Assembly (NCBI RefSeq): GCF_016909185.1
Contig: NZ_JAFBFH010000001.1
Location: 286,565 to 350,564 of the forward strand
DNA: 64,000 bases
Origin: Siminovitchia thermophila
Lineage (GTDB): Bacteria > Bacillota > Bacilli > Bacillales > Bacillaceae_C
Reading direction: 5' to 3'
Shown here one piece after another: positions 7,577-16,827 of this stretch (within the stretch, counting starts at the first letter, position 1; each line of letters begins with the position of its first letter). Both the position numbers and the translations under genes were made by a program. Below the pieces are notes generated by a model. The model ran no database searches. It was not told the DNA's origin and saw nothing but the letters and a program-made list of their open reading frames with translations.

Positions 7577-9184
7577 TTAGAACACAATCAATCCTCTATC
7601 ATCATAAACGGAATCACTTGTTCCGCTTCTTCTTATCGCTCGGTCGAGTGCCATAATTGTTGCCACCGCACCATCAATCTTTTCCGTTGATTTTTCCTTG
7701 TCAGGTTTAATGTTTCCAGCTGGATCCGTTCGAACATGAATGTTATCCATCATCCAACGTAAAACTGGATGTCCGCCGTGAGCAAGTTTTTCTTCTAATG
7801 TTAATTTCATCAACTCTTTTGATGATGGGCTCATATCTTTAAAACCTTGTCCAAAAGGAACTACAGTAAAGCCTAATCCTTCGAGGTTTTGCGTCATCTG
7901 AACAGCTCCCCAACGGTCAAAGGCAATTTCCTTTATATTGTATTTCTTTCCTAATTCTTCGATGAACTTTTCAATATAAGCATAGTGAACAACGTTTCCT
8001 TCTGTTGTTTGCATGTGACCTTGTTGCTCCCACACATCGTAAGGTACTCTGTCCCTATCCACACGCTGTCTAATGTTTTCTTCAGGTATCCAAAAGTAAG
8101 GCAAAACAACATATTTATCATCTTCATATTCTGGTGGAAAGATTAAAACAAATGCTGTGATATCTGTTGTCGATGATAAGTCTAAACCCGCATAGCACTC
8201 TCTACCAATTAACCTTTTAGGGTCAACTGGCAAACCACATCTGTCCCACTTTTCCATTGGCATCCATCTGACAGATTGTTTTACCCATTGGTTCAATCGT
8301 AACTGCCTAAATAAGTTCTCCTCAGCAGGATTCTGTTTCGCACTTTCACATGCTTGTTCGACTTTCTCTATATCTACTGTAATTCCTAGTGATGGATTTG
8401 CCTTCTTCCAAACTTCAGGGTCTGTCCAATCATCATCTTCCTCTGCACCATAGATAACAGGATAAAAAGTAGGATCTATTTTTCTTCCCTCAAGTACATC
8501 TTTTGCTTTCTGATGTACTTCGTAACATATTGAATGCTGGTCATTTCCTGCAGTTGTGATTAAGAAATACAATGGTTGTTTCCTTGCGTCCCCTGAACCA
8601 TGAGTCATAACATCGTATAGCCTTCGGTTCGGTTGTGCATGTAACTCATCAAAAACTACCCCATGGACGTTCAATCCATGTTTTGTATAAGCTTCCGCAG
8701 ATAACACTTGATAGAAACTACCCAATGGTTTATAAATCAATCGTTTTTGTGAAAGGACGGGTTTAAATCGTGCCTTAAGTGCGGGTGATTGTTCCACCAT
8801 ATCAACTGCAACGTCAAATACAATCGATGCTTGTTGCCTATCCGCAGCACATCCATATACTTCTCCACCATGTTCAAAGTCACCACATGTTAAAAGTAAG
8901 GCAACCGCAGCGGCAAGTTCTGACTTTCCTTGTTTCTTAGCTATCTCAATATAGGCAGTATTAAACTGTCGATAGCCATTAGGCTTCATCGTCCCAAATA
9001 CATCTCGAATAATCTGCTCCTGCCAATCTATCAAGTCAAAGTTTTTTCCAAACCATTCACCTTTTGTATGTTTTAAATAACTTATAAAGTTTACTGCCAT
9101 ATCAGCAGCATCCTTATCGTAGTAAGATTGTTCAGCTTTAAAGATTGTTGGTTTATAAATTTCTAGCTTTCTAATTATAACCAC
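7577..9184 (-). CDS. large terminase subunit (TerL)
   Basis: This 535-residue packaging motor has both expected domains. The ATPase half contains the Walker A-like AKKQGKSELAAAVALLL and Walker B VVFDELHAQPNRRLYD, plus the coupling motif LYFLITTAGNDQ. The C-terminal RNase H-like nuclease has GLDLSSTTDITAFVLIF and IKEIAFDRWGAVQM. It cuts concatemeric DNA and pumps it into the prohead. The start is uncertain: GTG 9184 is directly adjacent to AAGGGGG, so an internal start is possible. It lies 7.6 kb from the small subunit because of the cargo region. Confidence 0.93.
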   Translation of the reverse strand: MVIIRKLEIYKPTIFKAEQSYYDKDAADMAVNFISYLKHTKGEWFGKNFDLIDWQEQIIRDVFGTMKPNGYRQFNTAYIEIAKKQGKSELAAAVALLLTCGDFEHGGEVYGCAADRQQASIVFDVAVDMVEQSPALKARFKPVLSQKRLIYKPLGSFYQVLSAEAYTKHGLNVHGVVFDELHAQPNRRLYDVMTHGSGDARKQPLYFLITTAGNDQHSICYEVHQKAKDVLEGRKIDPTFYPVIYGAEEDDDWTDPEVWKKANPSLGITVDIEKVEQACESAKQNPAEENLFRQLRLNQWVKQSVRWMPMEKWDRCGLPVDPKRLIGRECYAGLDLSSTTDITAFVLIFPPEYEDDKYVVLPYFWIPEENIRQRVDRDRVPYDVWEQQGHMQTTEGNVVHYAYIEKFIEELGKKYNIKEIAFDRWGAVQMTQNLEGLGFTVVPFGQGFKDMSPSSKELMKLTLEEKLAHGGHPVLRWMMDNIHVRTDPAGNIKPDKEKSTEKIDGAVATIMALDRAIRRSGTSDSVYDDRGLIVF

Positions 9185-9232
9185 CCCCTTAGCAAATAAA
9201 AAAACTAAATGAATTTATAAAGTTTTGCACGA

Positions 9233-9262
9233 CAAAAAAGCCCAGATTGCTATCTGAGCTTA
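9233..9262 (-). terminator. Rho-independent terminator on the large-terminase side of the erm cassette
   Basis: On the minus strand a stem (AAGCTCAGAT ... ATCTGGGCTT, one mismatch, four-base loop) runs straight into TTTTTT. Together with the terminator at 10340-10366 it brackets the erm cassette, isolating it from the phage late transcript. Confidence 0.65.
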
Positions 9263-9374
9263 AGACATCTATTTAATTGTTCCACAATCTGTACCCTTTT
9301 GCAGAACAATATTCACTGTTTAATTCACAATTTATGTGTTAAAATAACTTTAGGTTTAACAAGGAGGAATTTAA

Positions 9375-9422
9375 ATGGGTAATTGTTCATTATTTGTAAT
9401 TGACTTCTCCATTTTCGTCTAA
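9375..9422 (+). CDS. erm leader peptide 1
   Basis: This is a 15-codon open frame (MGNCSLFVIDFSIFV) with a strong AAGGAGG site (9361-9367) seven bases upstream. Known erm(A) regions carry a first leader of 15 residues upstream of a 19-residue one, and this has the same layout. The peptide contains SLFVI and SIFV, close to the IFVI arrest motif of ErmCL-type peptides, so macrolide-dependent ribosome stalling here is plausible. No conventional function beyond attenuation is expected. Confidence 0.7.
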   Translation: MGNCSLFVIDFSIFV

Positions 9423-9456
9423 GTTTTAACACTTAAAACGGAAGGAGAATTAGCAC

Positions 9457-9490
9457 TTGGGTATTTTTAGCATTTTTGTAATAAATACAG

Positions 9491-9516
<26 letters not shown>
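9457..9516 (+). CDS. erm leader peptide 2 (ErmCL-like)
   Basis: This is a 19-codon frame with a TTG start, preceded by AAGGAG at 9442-9447. It reads MGIFSIFVINTVHYQPNEK, differing only slightly from the well-studied ErmCL arrest peptide as I recall it (ST for NT, NKK for NEK). In ErmCL, an erythromycin-bound ribosome stalls after IFVI and frees the downstream methylase start. The same motif is intact here. The rare TTG start is unusual and may keep basal leader translation low. Confidence 0.9.
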
Positions 9517-10311
<795 letters not shown>

Positions 10312-10339
10312 GTGACAAATTCCTTAGCATTTAATAAAA

Positions 10340-10366
10340 AGGATTGCCATCTAGGCAGTCCTTTTT
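10340..10366. terminator. bidirectional terminator between erm and the cyclotransferase gene
   Basis: GGATTGCC and GGCAGTCC (one G-U pair, five-base loop) form an 8-bp stem followed by TTTTTT on the plus strand. On the minus strand it is followed by TTTTTATT. It would end both the erm transcript and the convergent phage transcript. Confidence 0.75.
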
Positions 10367-10426
10367 TGGTATTTTCCATTCACCTAGTGTGTTCAACTTT
10401 GCTTATATATTATCATATTATTCGGA

Positions 10427-10912
10427 CTACACTAATTTCCCTCCATTAGATTCGTTTTCTAAAGTAACACCGTCTTTTTTATATGAATTCTCAACTGCTC
10501 TACGTAAATATTCGACATCAAATCCTGCGCTTTGATAACCTTCTAAAATGGTTGAGTAATAGTAACAACTCGGCTGCTCAAGTGGTCTGCCTTCATTCAT
10601 AATATAGACCATCGCATTTACTGTCTTTTTATCTACTTTAACTTTCATCATTTCTTTTCTATACAGATGTGGCCATCCTTCATAACGATCAAGTGCCTTT
10701 TCGTCACTAGAGGTAATCTGCCACACAAGGACCGGAACGCTTTCTCCCTTGCATGGTTCAACCGTTGCAACTGCATGCGCGTGTGGCCCCCTAAAAACGA
10801 GTTTGTGCCCCTTTATTTCACTTGGTCCTACTACTTTTGCAGTCGGACATCTATTTGCCATTTGTTCTAGATTTAAATTTGATCCGTAAGCAATATATAA
10901 TTTACCCATCAT
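10427..10912 (-). CDS. gamma-glutamylcyclotransferase-like (AIG2/GGCT fold) protein
   Basis: This 161-residue protein begins MMGKLYIAYGSNLNLEQMANRCP, the YGSN phosphate-loop signature of the GGCT/AIG2 fold. A conserved Glu in LDRYEGWPHLYRKE is the expected general acid/base. Enzymes of this fold release 5-oxoproline from gamma-glutamyl amines. In phages the family is often found beside amidoligases, as here, and is thought to trim gamma-glutamyl linkages made by them. The exact substrate is unknown. Confidence 0.85.
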   Translation of the reverse strand: MMGKLYIAYGSNLNLEQMANRCPTAKVVGPSEIKGHKLVFRGPHAHAVATVEPCKGESVPVLVWQITSSDEKALDRYEGWPHLYRKEMMKVKVDKKTVNAMVYIMNEGRPLEQPSCYYYSTILEGYQSAGFDVEYLRRAVENSYKKDGVTLENESNGGKLV

Positions 10913-10954
10913 GTCAATCCTTTCACAATTTATTTTTGAATGATTCCGGGTAGC

Positions 10955-11854
10955 TTATCCAACCCGGAACCTCCACGCTGCTGAGCCTGACAAAGGCTTG
11001 GTTAAGTGTGCCCTACAGTTTGCGAACTCTTCTCCAATCAATCCGATTCGATTGAGGTATGTTCGCATGGCAAATTTTTCATTTTCAACTTGCGGTTTTT
11101 TCGATGAAGCGCTTTTCTGTGTTAATGCTTGATTGTTGATTGCTAGGGATAAAACTATGAAGCTTCTTATTTTCCCTGCGTGAAGGACACTGTTAAAGCC
11201 TCGTAACTCAACCGTTCGGTTTCTTCTAAAAAAGCTATGTAGATTTAAGAAATGGTATCGGCTATTATGATAGTGTCTACTTCTGCTTTCGCTGTATCCT
11301 TCATACCAAATGTCTTCAATTTCCCGCATTGTCTTTGGCTTTTTCCGATTCATCTTTTCTACTAAAATGTCATCCATCCGTTTGCAATAACGCATTCTCT
11401 CATTCTTGATTTCTAGTGCCTTGTAAAACAAATCGTTCCTACTTGCGATGATGTTTACAAAGTTTCGTATGCTCCTTGGTGTATGTGGGCTCCCATCTAA
11501 GTGAATGTGAATTCCACAAGATGAATTGGTAAAGGCTCCCGCTTTCCGTATCCTTCGAACAAGCTCCTGTAAAGTGTCAATGTCTTTTCGGTAGGTTAGA
11601 ATTGGGCTTACAATCTCAACGCTATAATCTCTGTTTGCATTAACCCTTCTACCGTTTCGACTAACTTGCGTCCGAATACTTCCATCATAAACAAATTCCC
11701 ATATCCGTCCGTCTGGAACTTTCACTTTCTTTACATCGTAGTATGTTCCACCTTCGATGTATTTCCCCTCAAGAAACTTTGCTGCTACCTTCGCTGCTTT
11801 TTCTCTTGTGATTCCTGTGAATTCAATTTCAATTCCAAACTTTGCGTTTAACAT
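10955..11854 (-). CDS. amidoligase family protein (ATP-grasp-related COOH-NH2 ligase)
   Basis: This 299-residue protein begins MLNAKFGIEIEFTGITREKAAK. The FGIEIEF motif, FTNSSCGIHIHLDGS and YHFLNLHSFFRRNRTVELRGFNS are signatures of the amidoligase_2 family, related to glutamine synthetase/ATP-grasp ligases. It should join an amine to a carboxylate, perhaps on a peptide or cell wall. The last about 45 residues (VENEKFAMRTYLNRIGLIGE and onward) are not part of the ligase core. They closely match the C-terminus of the protein encoded at 12182-12832. It probably works with the adjacent cyclotransferase. Confidence 0.85.
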   Translation of the reverse strand: MLNAKFGIEIEFTGITREKAAKVAAKFLEGKYIEGGTYYDVKKVKVPDGRIWEFVYDGSIRTQVSRNGRRVNANRDYSVEIVSPILTYRKDIDTLQELVRRIRKAGAFTNSSCGIHIHLDGSPHTPRSIRNFVNIIASRNDLFYKALEIKNERMRYCKRMDDILVEKMNRKKPKTMREIEDIWYEGYSESRSRHYHNSRYHFLNLHSFFRRNRTVELRGFNSVLHAGKIRSFIVLSLAINNQALTQKSASSKKPQVENEKFAMRTYLNRIGLIGEEFANCRAHLTKPLSGSAAWRFRVG

Positions 11855-11867
11855 TTCATCATCCCCT

Positions 11868-11932
11868 TTTAGAGTGTATGTGTGTTTTTGTTACATACAT
11901 ATATCACTCTAAAAGCCTTATATATCAAGTGT
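11868..11932 (-). promoter_or_regulatory. repeated phage promoter element upstream of the amidoligase
   Basis: The minus strand has TTGATA (11923-11928), 17 bases, then GATATA, embedded in a sequence repeated at 12858-12899. In this copy an 11-bp inverted repeat, CTTTTAGAGTG (11868-11878) and CACTCTAAAAG (11905-11915), is added between promoter and start. That could be an operator or an RNA hairpin in the leader. Confidence 0.55.
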
Positions 11933-11957
11933 TATCTACAGTTATTTGAATGTATTT

Positions 11958-12185
11958 TTATTGTTCGATGATTAGACACTTATCAACTCCAAATACAATT
12001 CCGAGTGAACTTCCTTTATCCCATTTTATGTGTATTGTTCCTATATCATCGACATAAGAAACAGTTCCTTCATCACCTGGGATAAGATTTGAATATGGAT
12101 CATCCATTTCAATCAAACGTACTCTTGTTCCAGGCTGATATTGTTTTTTTAACTTGGTCAGCGATTCTTTCGTTATATTGTTCAT
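11958..12185 (-). CDS. DUF4314-type small phage protein
   Basis: This is a 75-residue protein with a compact beta-barrel-like pattern: YQPGTRVRLIEMDDPYS, IPGDEGTVSYVDDIGTIHIKWD, GSSLGIVFGVDKC. This is the DUF4314 pattern common in Firmicutes phages and mobile elements. No biochemical role is known to me. Its start overlaps the stop of the preceding gene (ATGA), so the two are translationally coupled. Confidence 0.8.
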   Translation of the reverse strand: MNNITKESLTKLKKQYQPGTRVRLIEMDDPYSNLIPGDEGTVSYVDDIGTIHIKWDKGSSLGIVFGVDKCLIIEQ

Positions 12186-12832
12186 GAAGCTTCCACCATT
12201 TTTTTCGTTCTTTTAAATGAAGAATCACCTGACAGTTTTGACATCAAGAGCTTTCTGTCGGATTTATATTCATCGCCTATAAAATTTAGCTTTAACAGGA
12301 AACATCGAAATGCATATTTTTCGTTTTCGACTTGTTTTTCAACTGCCGTCACTCGTTTTTGCTTTAGAGCTGTTTCGCATAATGCGACAATAAACTTTGT
12401 GTATGTTTCTAATTCCTCTGGTGTCAATTTTCTTTCAAACCAAGGGAATATGATACGGTCGTCTTCTAGTGCAATTTTAGTTGTTTCAATAGCTAGTGCC
12501 AGTTTAATTAATGTGGTTTTACTCTGAATCAGTTTTTCTAAATTCTCTATTGTTTGCTCATCGAAGGGGTCTCGGGGATATTCAATGGAAAGTATGAACG
12601 TTTCCTTTGACTCATCCCGATCCGCTCCAAAGTTATATTTACTTTCTAATGTATGGATTAACTCTTCATTAGTCGGGCCTTCCAAAGTTCCAACCCTATC
12701 AACTACATACTCTCCAATCTCGTAAGCAAAGCTTGGTGTTCCTTTATACTCAAAAGGAATATTCAAATGTTCGCTGATTGCTTCCACTAACTTTTTCCGT
12801 TCTTTTCCCTTCACATTAAATTTTACAATCAT
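12182..12832 (-). CDS. phage 'virulence-related' family protein, function unknown
   Basis: This 216-residue protein is of a type often labelled virulence-related in Firmicutes phages; that label has no mechanistic basis that I know. It begins [20 protein letters not shown] and carries a YEIGEYVVDRVGTLEG segment. Its last about 45 residues (VENEKYAFRCFLLKLNFIGD, then LLMSKLSGDSSFK) closely match the C-terminus of the amidoligase at 10955-11854. The start follows GGTGGAAT. It is preceded by the repeated promoter element. Confidence 0.6.
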   Translation of the reverse strand: MIVKFNVKGKERKKLVEAISEHLNIPFEYKGTPSFAYEIGEYVVDRVGTLEGPTNEELIHTLESKYNFGADRDESKETFILSIEYPRDPFDEQTIENLEKLIQSKTTLIKLALAIETTKIALEDDRIIFPWFERKLTPEELETYTKFIVALCETALKQKRVTAVEKQVENEKYAFRCFLLKLNFIGDEYKSDRKLLMSKLSGDSSFKRTKKMVEAS

Positions 12833-12857
12833 TTTTTATTCCACCTTTCAATTTTGG

Positions 12858-12899
12858 TACATACATATATCACTCTAAAAGGTGTTTATATCAAGTGTT
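12858..12899 (-). promoter_or_regulatory. second copy of the repeated phage promoter element
   Basis: On the minus strand TTGATA (12889-12894), a 17-bp spacer and GATATA (12866-12871) are shared with the copy near 11900, as is the flanking TTTTAGAGTG. The element lies just upstream of the gene starting at 12832. Conservation of both hexamers and the spacing supports a promoter or a regulator-binding site. Confidence 0.55.
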
Positions 12900-12922
12900 T
12901 TGAACAGATTCCATCTGACTTC

Positions 12923-14422
12923 CTAATCTTTATTTAATTGTATGGCAATTCCAGTTAAAACATATATAACACAAGGAAGTGCGACTCCATTTCCCCACAT
13001 TTTATATTCAGCAGTATCAGAATGTGGCTGGCTTAACCATTTGACGATTTGCTTTCGAGTTTTAGGTCGCTTATTTTTACTAATCAATTGTCGGTGCGTT
13101 TCCCACACTTTCTCCCAAAAGTTAATCTCTTCATCCGATGGGTTGTCTTCACTTAAGTTATCGCACCATCCATCTGGGAAACCTTGCAATCTACCACATT
13201 CAGTAGGGGTGAGCCTCCTCACAATTAAATCTTCAACATTTACAAGTGGGGGATCCTTATAATCAGTAGCAACAAGCGTACTAGCGAGTTCTTTTTCGGC
13301 ACTTGTAAAATGTGAGTTTTTACTAGATGAATAGGTTGATTGTTTTCCTTTTCTTAATTCATCTTTACTACTCACAATTGCAATTCCGCCTTGATTACTG
13401 TTTGGTGAGTTACCAGATGTATCTATTGTTCTTGACACATCACTTTCATAAATATTTGCTCGAACGTTAACCGTTCCTTCAGATGTCAAACGAATATCAA
13501 AGGTTCTCGGTTTCTCTAAAACAAATGGCTGATTGTTTCCACCAGTTCCATATAAAGACACAACGGTCTGGGCAACATCAACCGGTCCTTTAATTCTTGC
13601 ATCCCTTCCATGGTTATCGAATACAAGTGGAGGATGATTTGATTTTGCTCGTAAAGTTGCTGTTACCCCTTTGGTTACATCCATTCGGCTACCACCTTGG
13701 TCATTTAAGCAGATATTGCTTGTTTCTTTAGCACTTTTTGAAGTATCTCCGGTAGTTCCTTGCTCCGCTGTTTTGCTCTGCGTAAAATACCCTCGCAAGC
13801 TCTCTGACTCAAATAATATTTTGGATGCACTTCTTCCATTAAAATCTGCGACAAGAAAGATTCGTTTTCTTCGCTGGGGTACTCCCCAATATTGCGCATC
13901 AAGGACTCGCCAGGCAATTGAGTAGTTATCTCCCAACACTTCTCCTGCATTTTCCCATTTATCTGGTTTAGGGATATCAACTTTCTCGGCCTTGACCTTA
14001 CAGAATTTCTCGATGACACTTTTGAAGTCTTCTCCTTTATTTGAGGAGAAGGCTCCACAGACATTTTCCCACACTGCATATCTTGGATATTCACCATTTG
14101 TTTTACACCTCATTTCCTTTATAATTCGCATCGCTTCATAAAATAAAGAGGACTGACTTCCGTCTAGTCCTGCACGTTTTCCTGCAATTGATAGATCAGT
14201 ACATGGTGAACCAAAAGTGATAATATTAACTGGTTCAACCTCTGCACCGTTGATTGAACTAATGTCCCCTAAATGTTTCATTTGAGGAATTCGTTTTGAT
14301 GTAACACGAATTGGAAATGGTTCAACTTCAGATGCCCACTTTGGTTCAATTCCGCAAATGATACCTGCAAGTGGAAATCCTCCAGAACCATCAAAAAGCG
14401 AACCTAAAGTAAGTTTACGCAC
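12923..14422 (-). CDS. phage DNA (cytosine-5) methyltransferase
   Basis: This is a roughly 500-residue C5 methyltransferase. Motif I is LGSLFDGSGGFPLAG, motif IV with the catalytic Cys is TFGSPCTDLSIAGKR, motif VI is WENVCGAFSS, motif VIII is GVPQRRKRIFLVA. The C-terminal motif X is WGNGVALPCVIYVL. Residues of about 230-390 form a long variable region with PLVFDNHGRDARIKGP-type sequence that presumably contains the target recognition part. GTG 14422 is preferred as start because GAGGTGA lies eight bases upstream. It overlaps the upstream ParB-methyltransferase gene. It probably protects phage DNA from host restriction. Confidence 0.9.
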   Translation of the reverse strand: MRKLTLGSLFDGSGGFPLAGIICGIEPKWASEVEPFPIRVTSKRIPQMKHLGDISSINGAEVEPVNIITFGSPCTDLSIAGKRAGLDGSQSSLFYEAMRIIKEMRCKTNGEYPRYAVWENVCGAFSSNKGEDFKSVIEKFCKVKAEKVDIPKPDKWENAGEVLGDNYSIAWRVLDAQYWGVPQRRKRIFLVADFNGRSASKILFESESLRGYFTQSKTAEQGTTGDTSKSAKETSNICLNDQGGSRMDVTKGVTATLRAKSNHPPLVFDNHGRDARIKGPVDVAQTVVSLYGTGGNNQPFVLEKPRTFDIRLTSEGTVNVRANIYESDVSRTIDTSGNSPNSNQGGIAIVSSKDELRKGKQSTYSSSKNSHFTSAEKELASTLVATDYKDPPLVNVEDLIVRRLTPTECGRLQGFPDGWCDNLSEDNPSDEEINFWEKVWETHRQLISKNKRPKTRKQIVKWLSQPHSDTAEYKMWGNGVALPCVIYVLTGIAIQLNKD

Positions 14423-15653
14423 TTTCACTCACCTCAAGTTCGCTATAAGCAATCTTTTTATTATTTCGAATAACATACACACCTTCATCTGTTCCAACTT
14501 GTTCAATGTATCTTTTCGCAATCACATCACAAAACTTTTCATCTAATTCAATCATATAACATATTCGGTCGGTTTGTTCCGATGCAATTAAAGTCGAACC
14601 AGAACCACCAAATGGATCGAGTACAATACTGTTTGTTAAACTTGAATTCATAATTGGATAGGCAATTAAGGCAATTGGTTTCATCGTTGGATGGTCGGCA
14701 TTTCGTTTAGGTTTATCAAACTCCCAAATAGTCGATTGCTTTCTATCTGAATACCAGCGGTGTCTACCATTCTTTTTCCAGCCAAATAATATCGGTTCGT
14801 GTTTCCACTGATAAGGTGAACGGCCAAGTACAAGTGATTGTTTCTTCCATATACAAGTTCCAGATAAATAAAAACCAGCTTCTTCAAATGCTCTGCGGAA
14901 ATTAAGACCTTCTGTATCCGCATGAAACACATAAATGCTGCCATCTTTCGCAAGCGCATCTTCTGTGTTCTTAAAAGCATCCAATAAAAACTGGTAAAAT
15001 GTATCATTATTCATATTGTCGTTTTTAATTTTCCCCGCACTGCCTTCATAATCAACATTATAAGGTGGATCAGTGACCACTAAGTTTGCTTTCTTGTCCT
15101 CCATTAACTTATCAAACGTTTCTTTTTTCGTACTATCTCCACATACAAGTCGATGTCTACCTAAAAGCCATATATCACCTTGCATTGTTATTGGTGGGTT
15201 TTGAAGTTCTTCATCGACATCAAAGTCATCATCTTCTACTCCATCTCGAAGTGTATCTTTAAACAAATCATCAATTTCAGCAGCGTCAAAACCTGTCAGT
15301 GAAACATCAAAGTCTGCTGCATCTAAATCTGTCATAAGTACAGCTAATTTTTCTTTATCCCAATCACCGCTAATTTTATTTAAAGCAACGTTTAATGCTT
15401 TCTCTTTTTCTTCGTCTAATTCGACCACGACACATTCGACTTCAGTTCTTCCCATACTTGCTAGAACTTTCAATCGTTGATGTCCACCAACTACTCTTCC
15501 AGTTGTTTTATTCCAAATAACGGGATCAACATATCCAAACTCTTCAAGTGACCGTTTAATCTTTTCATATTCACTATCGCCAGGTTGTAAATCTTTTCTC
15601 GGATTATAATCGGCGGGAATAAGTTGTTCAACTTTAATCTTCTCTATTATCAT
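14415..15653 (-). CDS. ParB-domain / amino-type DNA methyltransferase fusion
   Basis: This 412-residue protein has two domains. Residues 1 to about 95 are ParB-like (EKIKVEQLIPADYNPR, then GGHQRLKVLASMG). Residues of about 145-400 are a beta-class N4/N6 methyltransferase with catalytic VTDPPYNVDYEG and SAM-binding VLDPFGGSGSTLIASEQTD. The architecture is common in Firmicutes phages. Target sequence cannot be read from the protein. It overlaps both the SAM synthetase gene upstream and the C5 methyltransferase gene downstream, so the three are made together. Confidence 0.9.
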   Translation of the reverse strand: MIIEKIKVEQLIPADYNPRKDLQPGDSEYEKIKRSLEEFGYVDPVIWNKTTGRVVGGHQRLKVLASMGRTEVECVVVELDEEKEKALNVALNKISGDWDKEKLAVLMTDLDAADFDVSLTGFDAAEIDDLFKDTLRDGVEDDDFDVDEELQNPPITMQGDIWLLGRHRLVCGDSTKKETFDKLMEDKKANLVVTDPPYNVDYEGSAGKIKNDNMNNDTFYQFLLDAFKNTEDALAKDGSIYVFHADTEGLNFRRAFEEAGFYLSGTCIWKKQSLVLGRSPYQWKHEPILFGWKKNGRHRWYSDRKQSTIWEFDKPKRNADHPTMKPIALIAYPIMNSSLTNSIVLDPFGGSGSTLIASEQTDRICYMIELDEKFCDVIAKRYIEQVGTDEGVYVIRNNKKIAYSELEVSESA

Positions 15654-16809
15654 GTTTACTCACCGCCTGATTAAATTCTTTATACCTTTTCACGTCTTCC
15701 CATGGATATAACCAACTATCAAAATGTCCGTAAACTGCTGTATCGGCATACTGAACATCTCGCAACTGTAAGTATTCAATAATCGCTGCTGGTTTTAAGT
15801 TAAATACTGCTAGAGCTGCTTGTTCAAGTATTGAAACTGAAACACTTCCCGTGCCAAATGTATTTATTGAAAATGCGACAGGATTTGCCTTTCCTATGGC
15901 ATATGAAATACTTACTTCACATTTTTCTGCGTAATCACACCACACGATATGCTTTGCAATATGCCTTGCCATATAAGCTCCACTTCTATCAACTTTGGTA
16001 GGATCCTTTCCTGAAAATGCCCCACCACCATGCGCTGTAAAACCTCCGTAAGTGTCAACCATTAGCTTTCTCCCAGTTAATCCTGTATCAGCTGTTGGTC
16101 CTCCAACAACAAATCGCCCTGATGGATTGATTAAAATATCTGTATTTTCATCAAACGGGAAGTCTTCAAAAACCTGCCATAAGACATTTTCAATAATATC
16201 TCTTTCAATTTCTGTTTGTCTTTTATAAGGCTCGTGCTGTACAGATACTACGATTGTTTTCACTCTAACTGGTTGATTATTTTTATATTCAATTGTGACC
16301 TGGGCTTTCCCATCTGGAAAATAACCTTTAATAATTTTTCCTTTGCGGACTTCATCTAATCGTTTTACAATTTTATGTGAAAGCACTAATGGTAATGGCA
16401 GCATTTCCTTTGTTTCATTTGTCGCATAACCATACATTGTTCCTTGGTCACCTGCGCCAATTGTTCCGTAAGGCTCTTTGATTCTCTGACGAGCTTCAAG
16501 TGCTGTATCTACCGCTTGTGCAATATCTGTACTTTGTTTCTGTACATATACAGATATTTTAAAATCTGTAGGTTTGTAACCCACATCAACTAATACACTT
16601 TTTACAACATCTTTAAGATTAAGTTTTTCGCTACAGGAGATTTCGCCCGCCACGATGATTCTTCCTTTTGTCGCAAGCACCTCACATGCCATACGTGAAG
16701 CTTTGTCTTTTGTTAAACAAGCATCCAAAATACTATCTGATATTAAATCACAAAGTTTATCCGGATGACCCGCACATACACTTTCAGCTGTTAAATATTT
16801 AATCGTCAT
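15634..16809 (-). CDS. metK: phage-encoded S-adenosylmethionine synthetase
   Basis: This 391-residue protein is a complete methionine adenosyltransferase, making SAM from methionine and ATP. Signatures are AESVCAGHPDKLCDLISDS, the hexapeptide GAGDQG (followed by TMYGYATNE), and GGGAFSGKDPTKVDRSGAYM. ATG 16809 is preferred over GTG 16812 for spacing to GAGGT. It overlaps the methyltransferase gene, so the phage carries its own methyl-donor supply in the same transcript. It is clearly different from a typical Bacillus MetK (GHPDKLCDLISD and CAG in place of SEG). Confidence 0.93.
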   Translation of the reverse strand: MTIKYLTAESVCAGHPDKLCDLISDSILDACLTKDKASRMACEVLATKGRIIVAGEISCSEKLNLKDVVKSVLVDVGYKPTDFKISVYVQKQSTDIAQAVDTALEARQRIKEPYGTIGAGDQGTMYGYATNETKEMLPLPLVLSHKIVKRLDEVRKGKIIKGYFPDGKAQVTIEYKNNQPVRVKTIVVSVQHEPYKRQTEIERDIIENVLWQVFEDFPFDENTDILINPSGRFVVGGPTADTGLTGRKLMVDTYGGFTAHGGGAFSGKDPTKVDRSGAYMARHIAKHIVWCDYAEKCEVSISYAIGKANPVAFSINTFGTGSVSVSILEQAALAVFNLKPAAIIEYLQLRDVQYADTAVYGHFDSWLYPWEDVKRYKEFNQAVSKHDNRED

Positions 16810-16827
16810 CACATTACCTCGTTTCAG

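Noticed and set aside
10344..10535. A 63-codon plus-strand gene after erm
   Set aside because: It begins inside the terminator hairpin and runs antisense to the cyclotransferase gene.
13705..14097. A 130-codon minus-strand frame inside the phage C5 methyltransferase
   Set aside because: It overlaps the methyltransferase in another frame on the same strand, and the methyltransferase carries the conserved motifs.
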